Part shown: positions 36,701-47,860 of the stretch, piece after piece | How the letters are laid out: each line of letters opens with the position of its first letter | Numbering within the stretch: the stretch's first letter is position 1 | NCBI GenBank assembly: GCA_025345505.1 | Contig: JANVCC010000076.1 | Span: 12,540,057 to 12,604,056 of the forward strand | Reading direction: 5' to 3' | From: Todiramphus chloris collaris | Taxonomy: Eukaryota > Chordata > Aves > Coraciiformes > Alcedinidae | DNA: 64,000 nucleotides | Program-made: the position numbers and the translations under genes | The notes under the pieces: model-generated | Databases searched by the model: none | Told to the model about the DNA's origin: nothing | What the model saw: the letters and a program-made list of their open reading frames with translations, nothing else

Positions 36701-39680
36701 TCTAGTCCTAGGGTTGCAGGGAAAGATAGCTGAAGCCGTGTAAAGTGTGCATCTGGAGACTCAAATCAAGGAGCACAAAATGCATGCATTTTTAATGAAG
36801 GGAAAAAGCTATTTAATGTTTAAGAAATGTCATGGTTTGGGGACTTTTCTTCAACACTTGGGAGTATCAAACTTTTCTTGGTCACATTAAATAATGATTT
36901 TCACAAATATGTCATGCTGTGCCTATTAAATAGTGAAAAACAATCTTATGACATTGGGTTTGTATTTTTTTATTTTTTAAGATATGCAATAAATGTAGAC
37001 AGATCTAAGGGGTACACTTATGTAGACATATAAAATTATATATGCAATCAACAGATGGTATATGTGTATAATTTATTGAAGAAATCCAAGATGGCATTTT
37101 ACTGTCTTCCTCCCACTGATAAGAAGGACAGAGTTGTCTATGTTACACTATAAGTCTTAAATGAGTTATCGGAATAACAATGTTTTAAAGTTCATTCACC
37201 TGCATAAAGCTTATAGCAAAGTGGCCATTAATCTGCAAAGAAGATATTTTCATTAACTTATAACCAAAAATGTACATTGGTATTTTAATGGATATTGATT
37301 ATTTTAGTGGAAATCAATTTAATGGCAATTGATGTTATTTTAATAGAAACCATTCTGTGATACGTGTTCTTCCTTTTATACTTATACACTGCACTTTTCT
37401 TTACATGACTGCATGTCTGAGTACCCTTTCATAAAGCTTTCAAAAGAGCATCTATTTTTCACATTCTATTTTGGCTCGCTGACTTCATCAAAGGTTTAAC
37501 AAGCATAGAGAAGTGATAGACAGCTGAATACACGCTACCTTTCTAACAGAGCAGGGTGGGGATTATGCCACACATGATTTGATGACACACTGTACAGAGC
37601 AGTGGGTTGCATGTCATATCTACTTTTTAAGAAAAGTGAGCACTTTACAGCAAGCTGTCTGGCTGAGTGTAGAAGCAGCTTTTGTAATATGATTTGACTG
37701 GCAGAAGGAGAAAAGAAGGAAAGTTGCTGCATTAAAGAACTTGACTTAAATGCAAAATACCAAGTTGGATCATGTAGGAGGCACCTGAGGAAGCAGGTAC
37801 AAAGGAAACAATTTTAATGAACATTTTCCCCAAAGCAATGTGTTTCTATTTTATTCAAGACAAATTAGTTTGGCATGATGCTTGGTGCATTCTACATCTT
37901 TGAGATTAAAATAAGTGCAGATTAGAGAATAGATATGAAATGTTTGCTCTCTGCAGAGTTTTTGTTAGCAATTCTGTGTTTATTGAATCTAAAGTTGTTC
38001 TTTTGTATTCTTAAAACAACTTTCAGAAACCTTAAGGTTTATAAAAACCCTAAGGGTTTGTAGTTTATGAACACCATCTCCAGGGTTTAGATGTACTTTA
38101 GCCTTCAGAAATGGAAGAATGTGAAAAATCATATCATATCTATTATGCTGGCTGAAAAAGTGAATTACTAACTCAAGCTCAAGAAACAGACCAGTAACAG
38201 ACCCAGGAACCAAATGGCAGGTGACCTCAGTTTTAAACATTAAATCTATTGAACAATATATTGCATATAAAGGATTGAGACAAGACATTAATTCATGAAA
38301 AAGACTTAAATTTCTAATAGATGGCATTAATGATATGCTTTTAAGTACAAACTTAAATGCTCACTACCCTAAATCAGTTGCTGTCTAAAATTTTATCCTT
38401 GGAGAACTGTGCTCATAATGCTGAGATGATTATACATCTTATTACCAGGGTCCAGATTTCTCTGCATCTGGAGCAAGGAATAGGTACAGTTTCTTGCCTC
38501 TTAGGACAGTGCCCAATCATTGAACTACTTGCTGTTCTTAGGTGGGATTGAATTTCTTTTGCCAAACCTGTGCCACTTTAAGTTTATAAATTTTCATTTG
38601 TGAGGAGAGCATCAGAATGACTCCTTGATCCAGTGGTTAACATAATGACCATGAAGGCTTGACTCCATATTCTTATTTCAGGAATATGTAACTATTTTAT
38701 GCAAAGCAGAGCGGCTTCAATAGTGTTTTCTTAGTAGAGGTAGAAAAGATCCACGGAGTTAGTTTATTAAGAAGTCAGTTCTTCCCCCATAGCAGTTTTG
38801 AGTGAAATTAAATCAAGAGGTGCAATGGGAATTATCAACTGATTGCTACATCAGTCTAAATAATCCCTTTGGTGTGGCTGTAACTGACCTCTCTAGTGCT
38901 TTCCTGTAAACTGGTTAGAAAGTAACAGCTGAGTTTGGAAGACATAAAATATTAGAAGTCTCCCTTACATCCCCAACTTACATGTGAACAACAGTAATCA
39001 GCCTTTAAAAGAAAAGATGAACAGAAATATATAGGGAGAATGATTTCTACTAAGTTATTAATTCAGTTTAATTGAGAAGAAACTTATGGCTGAAAGAGCC
39101 TCCATTTCTTGTAGAAAGTTTAAACTTAATCCTAGATGTTCCAGATTTTCTACAAACTTTTTAACTTAACATTTAAGGCACGTAAAAAAAAAAGCAAAAA
39201 TACATAATTGCAAATTATAGCTGTTTCTTTCAACCCTATGACTTAATACACCTCTTCTATTACCACATCACATGCAAGAGACTTGTTCAGCTAAATATAA
39301 GAAGCACAGCCTCAACACTGACATCCAGTTGAGAAAAAAGTAATACTGTTATTCCATGTTCAGCTCTTTCTGAAGAGTTACCATGCTAAAAGGAGTTATC
39401 TTCTTCCTTGAAGTAATGCAAAAGTATCTTTTACATTTTTGGTTATATTGAACAATGATATTAGGCTTGTTCCAACTCTTAGATTTCTCCCCCAACCCAC
39501 AAAATAATATTCCTGTTGTAGGTATCTTCTATGTTGAGTTTAAGTGTTGAGGCACAGAGTGTCCCTATTATGCATTATGAAGTTATCAGCAGAAGGGTTG
39601 GGTTTGGTGCATTATCATTACACAGATCTGTACTACTACTATTAATACTTATGCTACCTCTAAGATTAGGTCTGTGTCCT
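33736..39680. other. Noncoding stretch without recognised elements
   Basis: AT-rich and without a supported gene. Minor features are a short tandem duplication of TGTTTGGAGAAA near 35081-35111 and degenerate 'tattttaatgga'-like repeats near 37279-37350. No transposon was recognised. Confidence 0.55.
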
Positions 39681-39734
39681 TGTCGTGGGTTGACCTTGTC
39701 ATGGCACCAGGTGCCCACCAAGCCCTTCTATCAC

Positions 39735-39775
<41 letters not shown>

Positions 39776-39893
39776 AGAGAGTAAGACGCAAAGAGCCGTG
39801 GGTTATGATAGATGAGATATCAACAGCCTCCAGCTCCCAGTGCTGCAGCATGAGGGCTGGATGGGGAAAAGCAGCTCAGCCAGACCCACTACA
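39681..39893 (-). mobile_element. Internally deleted solo ERV LTR with poly-C insertion
   Basis: Read on the minus strand it begins TGTAGTGGGTCTGGCTGAGC and ends GGTCAACCCACGACA. Both ends align closely to the LTR at 46805-47272. Compared with that copy it lacks about 260 bases: the sequence passes from the 'ctgttgat' segment directly to 'atctcatctatcataacccac', so the CRE and TATA box are gone. Flanking bases GTCCT (39676-39680) and GTCTT (39894-39898) look like a 5-bp target duplication with one difference. A run of 38 C (39736-39773) replaces a G-rich segment of the relative. No internal viral sequence flanks it, so it is a solo LTR and has no promoter core. Confidence 0.85.
39736..39773. 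repeat. Poly-C run of 38 bases
   Basis: An uninterrupted C homopolymer on the plus strand (poly-G in the LTR sense). In the related LTR at 46805-47272 the matching place holds GGGGGTCGGGGGG with flanking mixed sequence. The run may be a real expansion of the G tract or an assembly or basecalling artefact. The 'PPPP' peptide translated through it is meaningless. Confidence 0.97.
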
Positions 39894-41573
39894 GTCTTGT
39901 CTACTGAAGTTTCACTGTTATCCTCTAATTGACCTCTCCCTCCCTTGGAATAATTGCCATCTGGGGAAAGAGAGGACAGAGAGAAAAATGTTGGTTACCC
40001 TTCTGTCTCCCATAATCATTTTGTACAACTGTAAGTGAAAGATTAACTTAAGATCTTTCAAGCACCTGGAGTGCTCTCCATTAGGACATAAAGACTCTCA
40101 CTCTAAACAGACATTCATCCATCTAAGAGTAATGACTGCATGTCAGCCCAAAGCCTAAGGGACATTTCTATCTCTGCGCCTTGCATAAGAGATAAACCAG
40201 CAAGAAGGTGAATGAAGGATGCCAGGGAACTGTGGAGTCTGAGTAGAGGAGATACCTGTGATGTGCAATTTAAGTAAACTGAATGTTTCATGAGATGAGG
40301 AGAAAACTGTGTGTTACTCTTTTCCCATTCAGTGACAGTTATAGAAGATTAATTCAAAAGGGATTTATGGCTTTTGCAAAAATAAAATCACTAAGTGATA
40401 GGATTTTCAAATAAAATATCCAAATAAATGGATAACTAATGGGTAAATGGATAAACGGATAAATACCCAATGGATAAATGGATATATATCCAAATAAACA
40501 TAGCAAACAGGCCTGCTGGGAATTCTCTCCCTTGCTGACAATTTTTGGAAGTTAATCCTACCTCAGCACTCCCTGTGTGGAATGATTACACAGGAATAGA
40601 AGTTGGGGGTGGTGGAGTCTTATTTTGTTGCACTTACCTATGTATGCTCACTTATGAACAAATGTCAGCTTCCTTTCTTGCTAGAAGATTAAATTCTTGC
40701 CTATTAAAAGGGTCGGTAAACCACTAAAGTACATTTCAATAGCAACCAGAACAAAGAAAAATCTGTATTTTTAACAAACAGAAACTATTATCCCAGCAGA
40801 ATCAGGTACAAATATCCAGCTGCCATGCTTCCTTTAGGTAAGCTATGTTCCATTGCACCAGCCCCGGGGAGATGCCATGGGACACAGAAAGCATGAGATA
40901 TGGAACCCTAGAAAACTGCACTCTTCAGAGCCATCCATAATCAAATAACTGTGCTCCTCTATTCTCCAGATGCAGGAAATTTAAAACCAGGCCATGTAAC
41001 AGATGGGCACTTTAGTGATAGAAAATGAAAGTTAACCAATTAATATCTTTTTGGTAATGCTATGAGTCATTCTGGCAAAATCAGGCAAAATTTTAATCAA
41101 ACTAATGTATCAGGGGTGCAAAAGAGGCAATCTAGGAATCTAAGAGGCACCTTTATTTTAACTGGGCACATGAAGCACCACTCTAATGTGTTTCTGTAAA
41201 GTCAGTTAAGCATAATGTTCTGTTAAATTCAATAGTAAAATATTAATATTGTACTATGGGTTACTTAGCCCATGCAGTGGATGTGCTCTGTTACCAGACT
41301 TCCAACTTGCTGAGACCCAGAGGTCAAGTTTTCCAGAGCACTCGGGTTGGTTAATGGGTCTTTCAGCTGCCCTTGCCTTGAGCCCAAGACCCAGGTGCTC
41401 TGTACCTACCTCTGGGGCTATGATCTTAAAGCAGTGCTTCCTTCCAGTAGGCAAAAAGCTGAACTTTTTTTGCTACATTTTGTACCAGGACTTGATTTCT
41501 ATATAGTTTATAAAAGATAGCCAAATTATGAATAGGTTCTAGAAGAGTGCTACAGATATAAGTGGTCTGTATG
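39894..41573. other. Noncoding stretch between LTR and CR1 fragment
   Basis: No gene or large repeat was recognised apart from the tandem repeat at 40410-40500. Short open frames (at most 85 codons) have no domain content. Confidence 0.5.
40410..40500. repeat. Degenerate GGATAAAT-type tandem repeat
   Basis: Units resembling TGGATAAA or GGGTAAAT repeat several times between two copies of 'atccaaataaa' (near 40418 and 40488). It looks like a decayed minisatellite in AT-rich DNA. Confidence 0.7.
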
Positions 41574-41665
41574 GTGACTGCTAGAAGCACCTGGCCAAAA
41601 GGGCAGCTGGACCAGATGATGTCCGATGTCCGGAGGTCCCTTCGGATTCCAGACATTCTACCATT
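41574..41665 (+). mobile_element. CR1 LINE 3'-end fragment
   Basis: 'ggaccagatgatgtcc' followed by 'ggaggtcccttcggattccagacattctaccattctgtg' matches the last 60-90 bases of CR1. The terminal octamers are degraded. Confidence 0.75.
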
Positions 41666-42778
41666 CTGTGTCAAAGAGGATTTCCAGGACTAGCCAACTG
41701 TGTGTCTCAAAAAGAGCATAGCAATTAGCACCAGCACACGTGCCTCGATTGTTCCTTCACAGTGCTTACCAAAAGAGCATCCTGCAGGGGAGACAACCCA
41801 TGGGGAGCAAAGGGGGCAATTCACACTCCTATGAGGATGAAATGAGCAGCTCTTGCTGAATGTTCTAGCTTTTTTTGCTTGCAAGCAGCTTCAGTGATTT
41901 TTTTTCCTTACATGGCCAAGATGTTTCCAGACTTGATTTCTACCCTTGAAAAATGTCCCTGAAGGGAACATGAAAATGACAAATCGCAGTGATTGCAGGT
42001 CTTTCAGACTGTTCTTTGCAATTTTTACCCTATGTGTATTGACAGTTTTGCTGAAGTTATTCCTTAATTTCTTAGTTTCTATGTAACCATTCCTCAGCCT
42101 GTATTTTTCAACAGGTCAGCCAGCCAGGGCAGCACATACAGCTTTTAGTCCCAATCCCTCTTACACGGCTCAGTCTCTGTACATCGAGTCCCATTATGTG
42201 ATAGAAACCTTTTGTGTTTCTAGTCCATAGCCTGAGAGTAAAGCTCAGTTTCCTAAGAGTATCTGTTTTTACCCAGTTTTTATGGTAGCACGTGCCATTA
42301 GCTCTCGTTCATAGAGGTGAATTCTCAGAAATCTTGTTGTCAGTGTAACTCTAGAGGAGGTGCATGGGAATAAAAACCCAAATCAGATTAAAAATTATGG
42401 TTAAGAGATCACATAGAAAATCTCTTCACTGCTTCCAGGACACAGGAACTTGCATTACTTTCAAAATAGGTAAGTGATTTTGATAGAATTAACCTGAATT
42501 ATTTGCACAGCACCATAAATTATTGCTTAATGATGTGAAAAGGAAATATCACTAAGGCTGATTACAATATAATGAAAATAAGAATTTGCCTAGTCTGTCC
42601 AGGTTTTTGAAAATGATTACTTAATAGAGTAATTAGGATCTTAAAAAGTTTTTTACGAATGTAAGAACTGCAGTAAGTAATGTAATTAGTCATATATTGG
42701 TTACATTATATTGGCATGCAATTAGCCACACATTGACCTTGACACACATTGACATACCTACCATATTTTACACCTATA

Positions 42779-42873
42779 GTTCCTGCTCTAGTGGGAGGTG
42801 TCCCTGCCCATGGCAGGGGTTTGGAACTAGATGATCTTTAAGGTCCCTTCCAACCCTGACAATTCTATGATTT
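42779..42873 (+). mobile_element. CR1 LINE 3'-end fragment
   Basis: 'gttcctgctctagtgggaggtgtccctgcccatggcaggggtttggaactagatgatctttaaggtcccttccaaccctgacaattctatgat' follows the CR1 3'-UTR almost throughout, including the terminal ATTCTATGAT. It is a 5'-truncated noncoding tail. Confidence 0.9.
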
Positions 42874-45800
42874 CCCTTCTGATTTTTTAACTTAATGGTG
42901 AACTTGCATTTAACAAAAATGAAACAAAACTATTGTAATTGGTTACTTGGCACTTAAAAAAAAAAATCTGTTTGAATTGTTTTTTTTCAAGATTCATTTC
43001 AGCAAAGGACTAAACAATCATTTCCCTGAAGTTCATTGCCCTGAAAGGACATCTTTTTCTTTCCATTTTTCTATTTCCTTGGGATTCATATATGATGGTT
43101 AAATTGCAAATGTACTTGGAAAATTATAGATGTGAACTACATGATACAAATTGGTTTAAATCACACTGGTGCTTTGATTTTCAATTGCTGCAGATATACT
43201 TTGAGAGATGAATATCAACACTGCTCTTTCATTTTGGCCTTATGTCTGAGCAAAATGTAATCGCCTATTGCATTTCCACATTAATCTAAGAGTGCCTGAT
43301 TCAGTTCTTTTTTAATTTAATGCCTTTTGATAGAGATAATTGTCTTGCTTTTAGTAAGCTGCCTAATTTAGCAAGCTGTCTGACCGACTTTTAAAAGAAA
43401 TCCATTTTGTCCATTTATAAAATTTGAGCATGCTTGAATATATCGAGGAAAGTACTTGGATGTGTAACTGTGGATTTGTGTGCACAATTATAATTTATGT
43501 AATATTCATACCTGTTTTCCCATCTTCCCTTTCTACAATGTACCGCTGAAATCTATGCCCAGAATTTCAAAGGAACTGTTGACTTCTAGTGGACTCATGG
43601 TGACTCTGAGATTCAGACACTACAAGTGTAATTATAAGTTTTTTGTTGTAAAGGGCCTGAATATTTTAGGAGCTGTCTTGAGGTGTGCACTTACAGCTTG
43701 TCTTGGATCAGGGGAAGTACAAAAGGCCACCTCACCCTTTTACTCAGTCCTATGTAATCGAGTGTCCTGCCAGCCCTCCATATAGGAAAAACAATCCCTC
43801 AGCCTCATCTCTACTTGATATATAAGAAAAAAAAAAAAAGAAAAATTATGATGTATAAAAAAACCCCAGTTCTGATCTAGTCCTGCCCATCAGCATTGTT
43901 ATAGACTTTCTGCAAGCAAGAATATGCGTGAGCTTATGCAACACAGCTCAATTAGGCTGATCTCAGTAACTTTTGATTTTTATCCTGTGTCTGGCTGGAT
44001 TTTAGCTAGGGCAATGTTATCAAATTACTTCATTTGGCTTCTTGGTTTAGAAGTCAGCCTAAAATCAATAAATAGAGAGAAACAGCAACTTAATGTGAAC
44101 AACTATGGGCATGTGAGTGCTGTTACCCTCCTCTTTTCCAACAAGCAGGTCTCTGTGATCAGGAAGCCCTGAGCTCAGGGAAGAGCTTCAAGATGCACAA
44201 TTCACAGGTTAGCTTAGCAGTGAGCCACAGATTTGAGTTGCAAACCTGACACTGCTGGAGGGTGTTTAAGTGTTGTGTGGGAAAGTTGAAGTGAAATATT
44301 TGTAGAGTAGTGGATAGAGCAATGCAATGCTTATGGAATACAAATGTTAAGACTTTTACAAGGTAGAAATGCATCTGTTCAGCTTAAATTGTTAGATAAT
44401 GTGTCCAGATTCCACCATTCTTACACATGAAGTCTCATGTAGGTACATGCTTTATATATGTATGTGAAAATATACGTAGCTAAGTGTATATCAATTTGTC
44501 AGGAGGAACATATATGCAAATTAATCCATAACTTAATAGCTTAGTAACTTATTACTAGTTAAGTAGGCTATTGAAACATCTGTTTTCTTGTCAGAAAGAT
44601 GAAACTTTATTTTGTATTTAAAAGTGTAACTTTGATCCCAGTCTTTAGCATAATTTGGATTTTAATATTCTTACTTTAAATTTTCCTACTGAAAAAGTAG
44701 ATATATTACAATTATTGTCTATGAAATTCCTAGCAATGGAAAAACTCAGGAAGAAACAGATGAGCTGAATGTTTGTTTGGAAACAAATCTTGCAAACTAA
44801 ATTAATGCCCTTGCTCACTAAGTGAAGGCAGTTGTATAGCTAATATGTGCCTAGTGACAACAGATCTGCAGAGTATCTTGCAGACATAAGATTAATGATT
44901 TTGGTATTAGACAGGACAAAATGCCTGAGGAATTCTGATTAACCAATCTAAAATGCCATATGCTGGTCCAAGATAAAGCTGAGGAATAGATTTAGGATGC
45001 GTCTTCACACTGTGGCTTTCTCATAAGTCTAAGATAAATCTTTACCTGACTAATGCAGAAAGAACACACACTTGTCTGCCAGACCAGTATGACAAATACC
45101 CATATCATTAATGGAACAGAAGTTATAATCTATGTGAACTGTGAGAACTTTAAAGCAAAAGTTACAAACTTGGGGCTAGGTCCCTGCAAGTGCTGAGTGT
45201 TTCTTAAAATAAGCAAAAAATGGCAATTTAATGTTCAGGAGTTGTGGTTACCCAGTGCCTGCCAAAGAGATATTAAACAAATCTTGGTCCTGGATCCTAG
45301 AAGTGTGGTTCCTCTCTCTGTCAGAGGGGTGCTCACAGCTTCCCCACCTTTGGTCCTTGCAGAAGGGTGAAGGGACTCCTGCCAGAAAGGTGGGAGCTGG
45401 GGAAGCACAGATTTTTCTAGTCTGGAGATGTCTTCTGCCTAGTGTCAACAGGAGCTGGAACTATAGGATAGGGACGCTAAATTCTTTGCTTGGCAACAGA
45501 TATGATGTGAACAAAATAATGGTGACACCGTGAGGAAACTGTCTTTGCCATAATGTGTGTCAAATTATTATTATTACTGTCATTACACACACCTGAATAA
45601 AAGAAGCAGCTCTTTTTATCTGTAGAATAGCAAATAGCTTTTCCTCTGACATTTTGCATTTAGCTTGATTACAGGTATTGCAAACATCCTTCCACACGCC
45701 TGTCGCATTCAACTTGCAAAGGCACCAGGCCTGTGTTTGTTATTTTTCTCTTTCACCCTCCTCTAGATGGTCTTCCCTGATTGTATCCTCAGAGACTCAT

Positions 45801-46804
45801 AAGAACTGATTCTACGGTAGTTTTCTACTGCACAGTATTTCAGTGTATCTTCACGAACATGATGGGACTGGAAAAGATCTCAGTGAAAACCTTCTTCCCT
45901 GTTACCCTTGGCAATGATGAGGATGAATAAAAAAAACCCCACACCACGGCCCAGATTCAACAGAACAGCTGTAGTCTTAACTTTTATTTAGGTGCCTAAT
46001 TTATTTCCGGAAGAAGCTTAAAGCTGAAATGCTTTGTTGAGATCTAGTATTCAGATGCCAAGAAGTCAACCATTTCAGTATCACTCTAAATGTGGGATGC
46101 ATAGTCTCTCAGTCCTCTGAGTATACAGACATTTCAATCTGGACTCCCTATTAACAATGGATTAACAACTGATTGTCTAATTTTCTGTGCAATGGTCTGC
46201 ATTCCTCCTATTCCACAGCCAACTTTTTTCTGCTGGTCTAAAAAATTTACACTGTAATTCAAATAGGCTTATAAATAAGAAGGAAAGAATGAAAGAAGGA
46301 AGGAAGAAAGGAAAGGAAGGAAAGGAGTGAAATCAATTTGATTCTTTTCATGCCTGTGAATCAAGATCTCCAGCTGTGAAAAACTAATGCAAAGTACATT
46401 AGTGCCAACATCAGCAGACATGGAAGAACAAGCTTCCAAGGATTTGTTTAAATTTCCATGAACACGTGTTTTACTGAGCTTAGTGTGTTAACCCTTGCTC
46501 ATAACAAGCTTGATAAACAAATGCAGGCATTCATGGCTGCTGTAACATATTTATTAACCTTTTTTTTCCAACTTTGACCTTTAATTTTTCTTCAGTAGAA
46601 AAAATCATTAAAACCACTGAACCAAGGAAACTAACTGCAGGGAAAAGCTCAGACACAGTACATTAATAAAAAAGTATATTCTTCTTGTTGAGTATGACTG
46701 ATGAAAATATCCACCAAATAAACCTGTGAAATTCTGACAAAAAAAGTTAGCTGTAACAAGTGTTAGGTTGTGATGGTATTTTATCTCTGCAAGGTGTTGA
46801 GCAT
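42874..46804. other. Noncoding stretch with purine tract
   Basis: No gene recognised. A GGAAG/GAAA purine-rich microsatellite lies at 46278-46327. The sequence ends with AGCAT (46800-46804), the target duplication of the following LTR. Confidence 0.5.
46278..46327. repeat. (GGAA/GAAAG)n polypurine microsatellite
   Basis: Pure A/G units (AAGGAAAG, GAAAGAAGG, GGAAGG) over about 50 bases, with a single T. The polypurine strand is plus. Confidence 0.9.
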
Positions 46805-46874
46805 TGTAGTGGGTCTGGCTGAGCTGCTTTTCCCCATCCAGCCCCCATGCTGCAGCACTGGAGCTGGAGGGTGT

Positions 46875-46896
46875 TGATAACACACCCGTGTTATCA
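46875..46896. repeat. Inverted repeat inside the LTR U3
   Basis: TGATAACAC, a four-base spacer ACCC, then GTGTTATCA form a perfect 9-bp stem. In the related LTR at 39681-39893 the internal deletion starts within the left arm of this structure. Confidence 0.85.
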
Positions 46897-46990
46897 CTGC
46901 CAGTGCTCACACGGCATCAGAGGCTGGGGGGCAGGATGGGGGAGGGGATACAGCCGACCTGAGCTGACCAGTGGGATATTCCATACCATA

Positions 46991-47012
46991 TGACGTCAGC
47001 TCAACTATAAAG
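46991..47012 (+). promoter_or_regulatory. LTR core promoter: CRE-like site and TATA box
   Basis: TGACGTCA (46991-46998) is a perfect CREB/ATF consensus. It is followed at once by CTATAAAG (about 47005-47012), a good TATA box, so transcription would start roughly 25-30 bases downstream in a G-rich segment near 47035-47040. The spacing is typical of a compact retroviral U3 promoter. Whether it is active is not known. Confidence 0.8.
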
Positions 47013-47277
47013 GGAGAGGGCAGGAGGAGGATGGGGGGACATTCTGCTTTGTCCTCCAAGCAACTGCTACGTGTTCCTGGAGCCCTGCTTCCTGGACTCA
47101 GCCTGACATCACCTGTGGATGGGAAGTAGAGAATAACATCTTATCTATCATAACCCACACCCCTGTGCTTTGTGTCTTATTCTCTCCCTGCGTGCCGTGC
47201 TGAAGGGGGTCGGGGGGAGTGATAGAAGGGCTTGGTGGGCACCTGGTGCCATGCTGGGGTCAACCCACCACAAGCAT

Positions 47278-47629
47278 CTTCTGTTTAAGTGGGACCAAAC
47301 CCTGACTCACTCCTCTAGCAAGTTTTTGTTATATTTCAACCCATGGCTATTTCAGACCACATGACCATGGAAAATGGTCATCTCCATGGAAAAATAAGAT
47401 TTATTTATTTATTTTTTTAAAATCAGATGTGTTAAGATTATTAGGCTGGGTCTCCCAGATGACCAAAGGCAACCTCTGTGTTGCTATCATATATATCTTA
47501 TTCTTAAAAGGTCCTGCTCCATTATTCTGCTGGTTGATCTCTGTTTCACCTACTATGATGAATAAAAGGCAATTCTAGATTCTAATAAACAAGACGTGAA
47601 ATTTCCCTCCTCTTCCTACTTATTTTTTT
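47278..47629. other. Short noncoding interval after the LTR
   Basis: No gene or repeat recognised. The sequence after the target duplication is AT-rich and contains a TTTATTTATTTATTTTTTT tract near 47400. Confidence 0.5.
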
Positions 47630-47860
47630 CTGTATTTTTTCCAGACTGAAATGATTTTTAAAATGACAAGTATAGTACCCATATTCCAGATAAGGTTTCA
47701 CTAGAGCTTTGTACAGTGTGTCTAATGGCCTTCCTTTACTGAAAAATCCTCCACTTGTGTATTCTAAGATTACATTAGTCTTTGTCATGGCTGTATCACC
47801 ACAGCAACTCAGTGAAGGATATCTTGTTGTTAACTTTTTAAGAACTGTCAAATATCCCTC
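47630..47860 (-). mobile_element. Old CR1/L3-like LINE fragment, minus strand
   Basis: On the minus strand the translation contains a 'TLYKALVKPYLEYG' block that resembles the reverse-transcriptase C-terminal pattern of CR1-group LINEs. The nucleotide order on the plus strand ('ccagataaggtttcactagagctttgtacagtg', 'ctaagattacattagtctttgtcatggctgtatcacc') matches the complement of an old CR1/L3 segment as found in reptiles and birds. It is strongly diverged, and the exact family is uncertain. Confidence 0.5.

Larger units (their letters stand above)
46805..47272 (+). mobile_element. Solo ERV LTR with 5-bp target duplication (AGCAT)
   Basis: A 468-base LTR begins TGTAGTGGGT and ends ACCCACCACA, an imperfect terminal inverted repeat in the TG...CA form. 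It is flanked on both sides by AGCAT (46800-46804 and 47273-47277), a perfect 5-bp target duplication. Internally it has an inverted repeat at 46875-46896, G-rich tracts, a CRE-like TGACGTCA, and a TATA box giving a plus-strand promoter. The R/U5-like part ends with 'gtgatagaagggcttggtgggcacctggtgcc', shared with the LTR at 39681-39893 and, more distantly, 16930-17227. No primer-binding site or gag/pol sequence follows, so the provirus was reduced to a solo LTR. The 5-bp duplication and end sequence suggest a class III (ERVL-like) element. The intact duplication argues for a fairly young insertion. Confidence 0.93.

Noticed and set aside
39531-39815. Plus-strand frame with a polyproline stretch
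   Set aside because: The proline run is the 38-C homopolymer inside an LTR.
45900-46260. CRISPR-like or regularly spaced repeats anywhere in the window
   Set aside because: No spaced direct repeats of constant length were seen, and the genome is clearly vertebrate.
39681-47272. The two LTRs as the ends of one provirus
   Set aside because: They are in opposite orientation, each appears to have its own flanking 5-bp duplication, and there is no gag/pol between them.
47582-47851. Minus-strand 89-codon frame as a small gene
   Set aside because: The only recognisable block (LYKALVKPYLEYG) is LINE-like and the region looks like an old CR1-group fragment.
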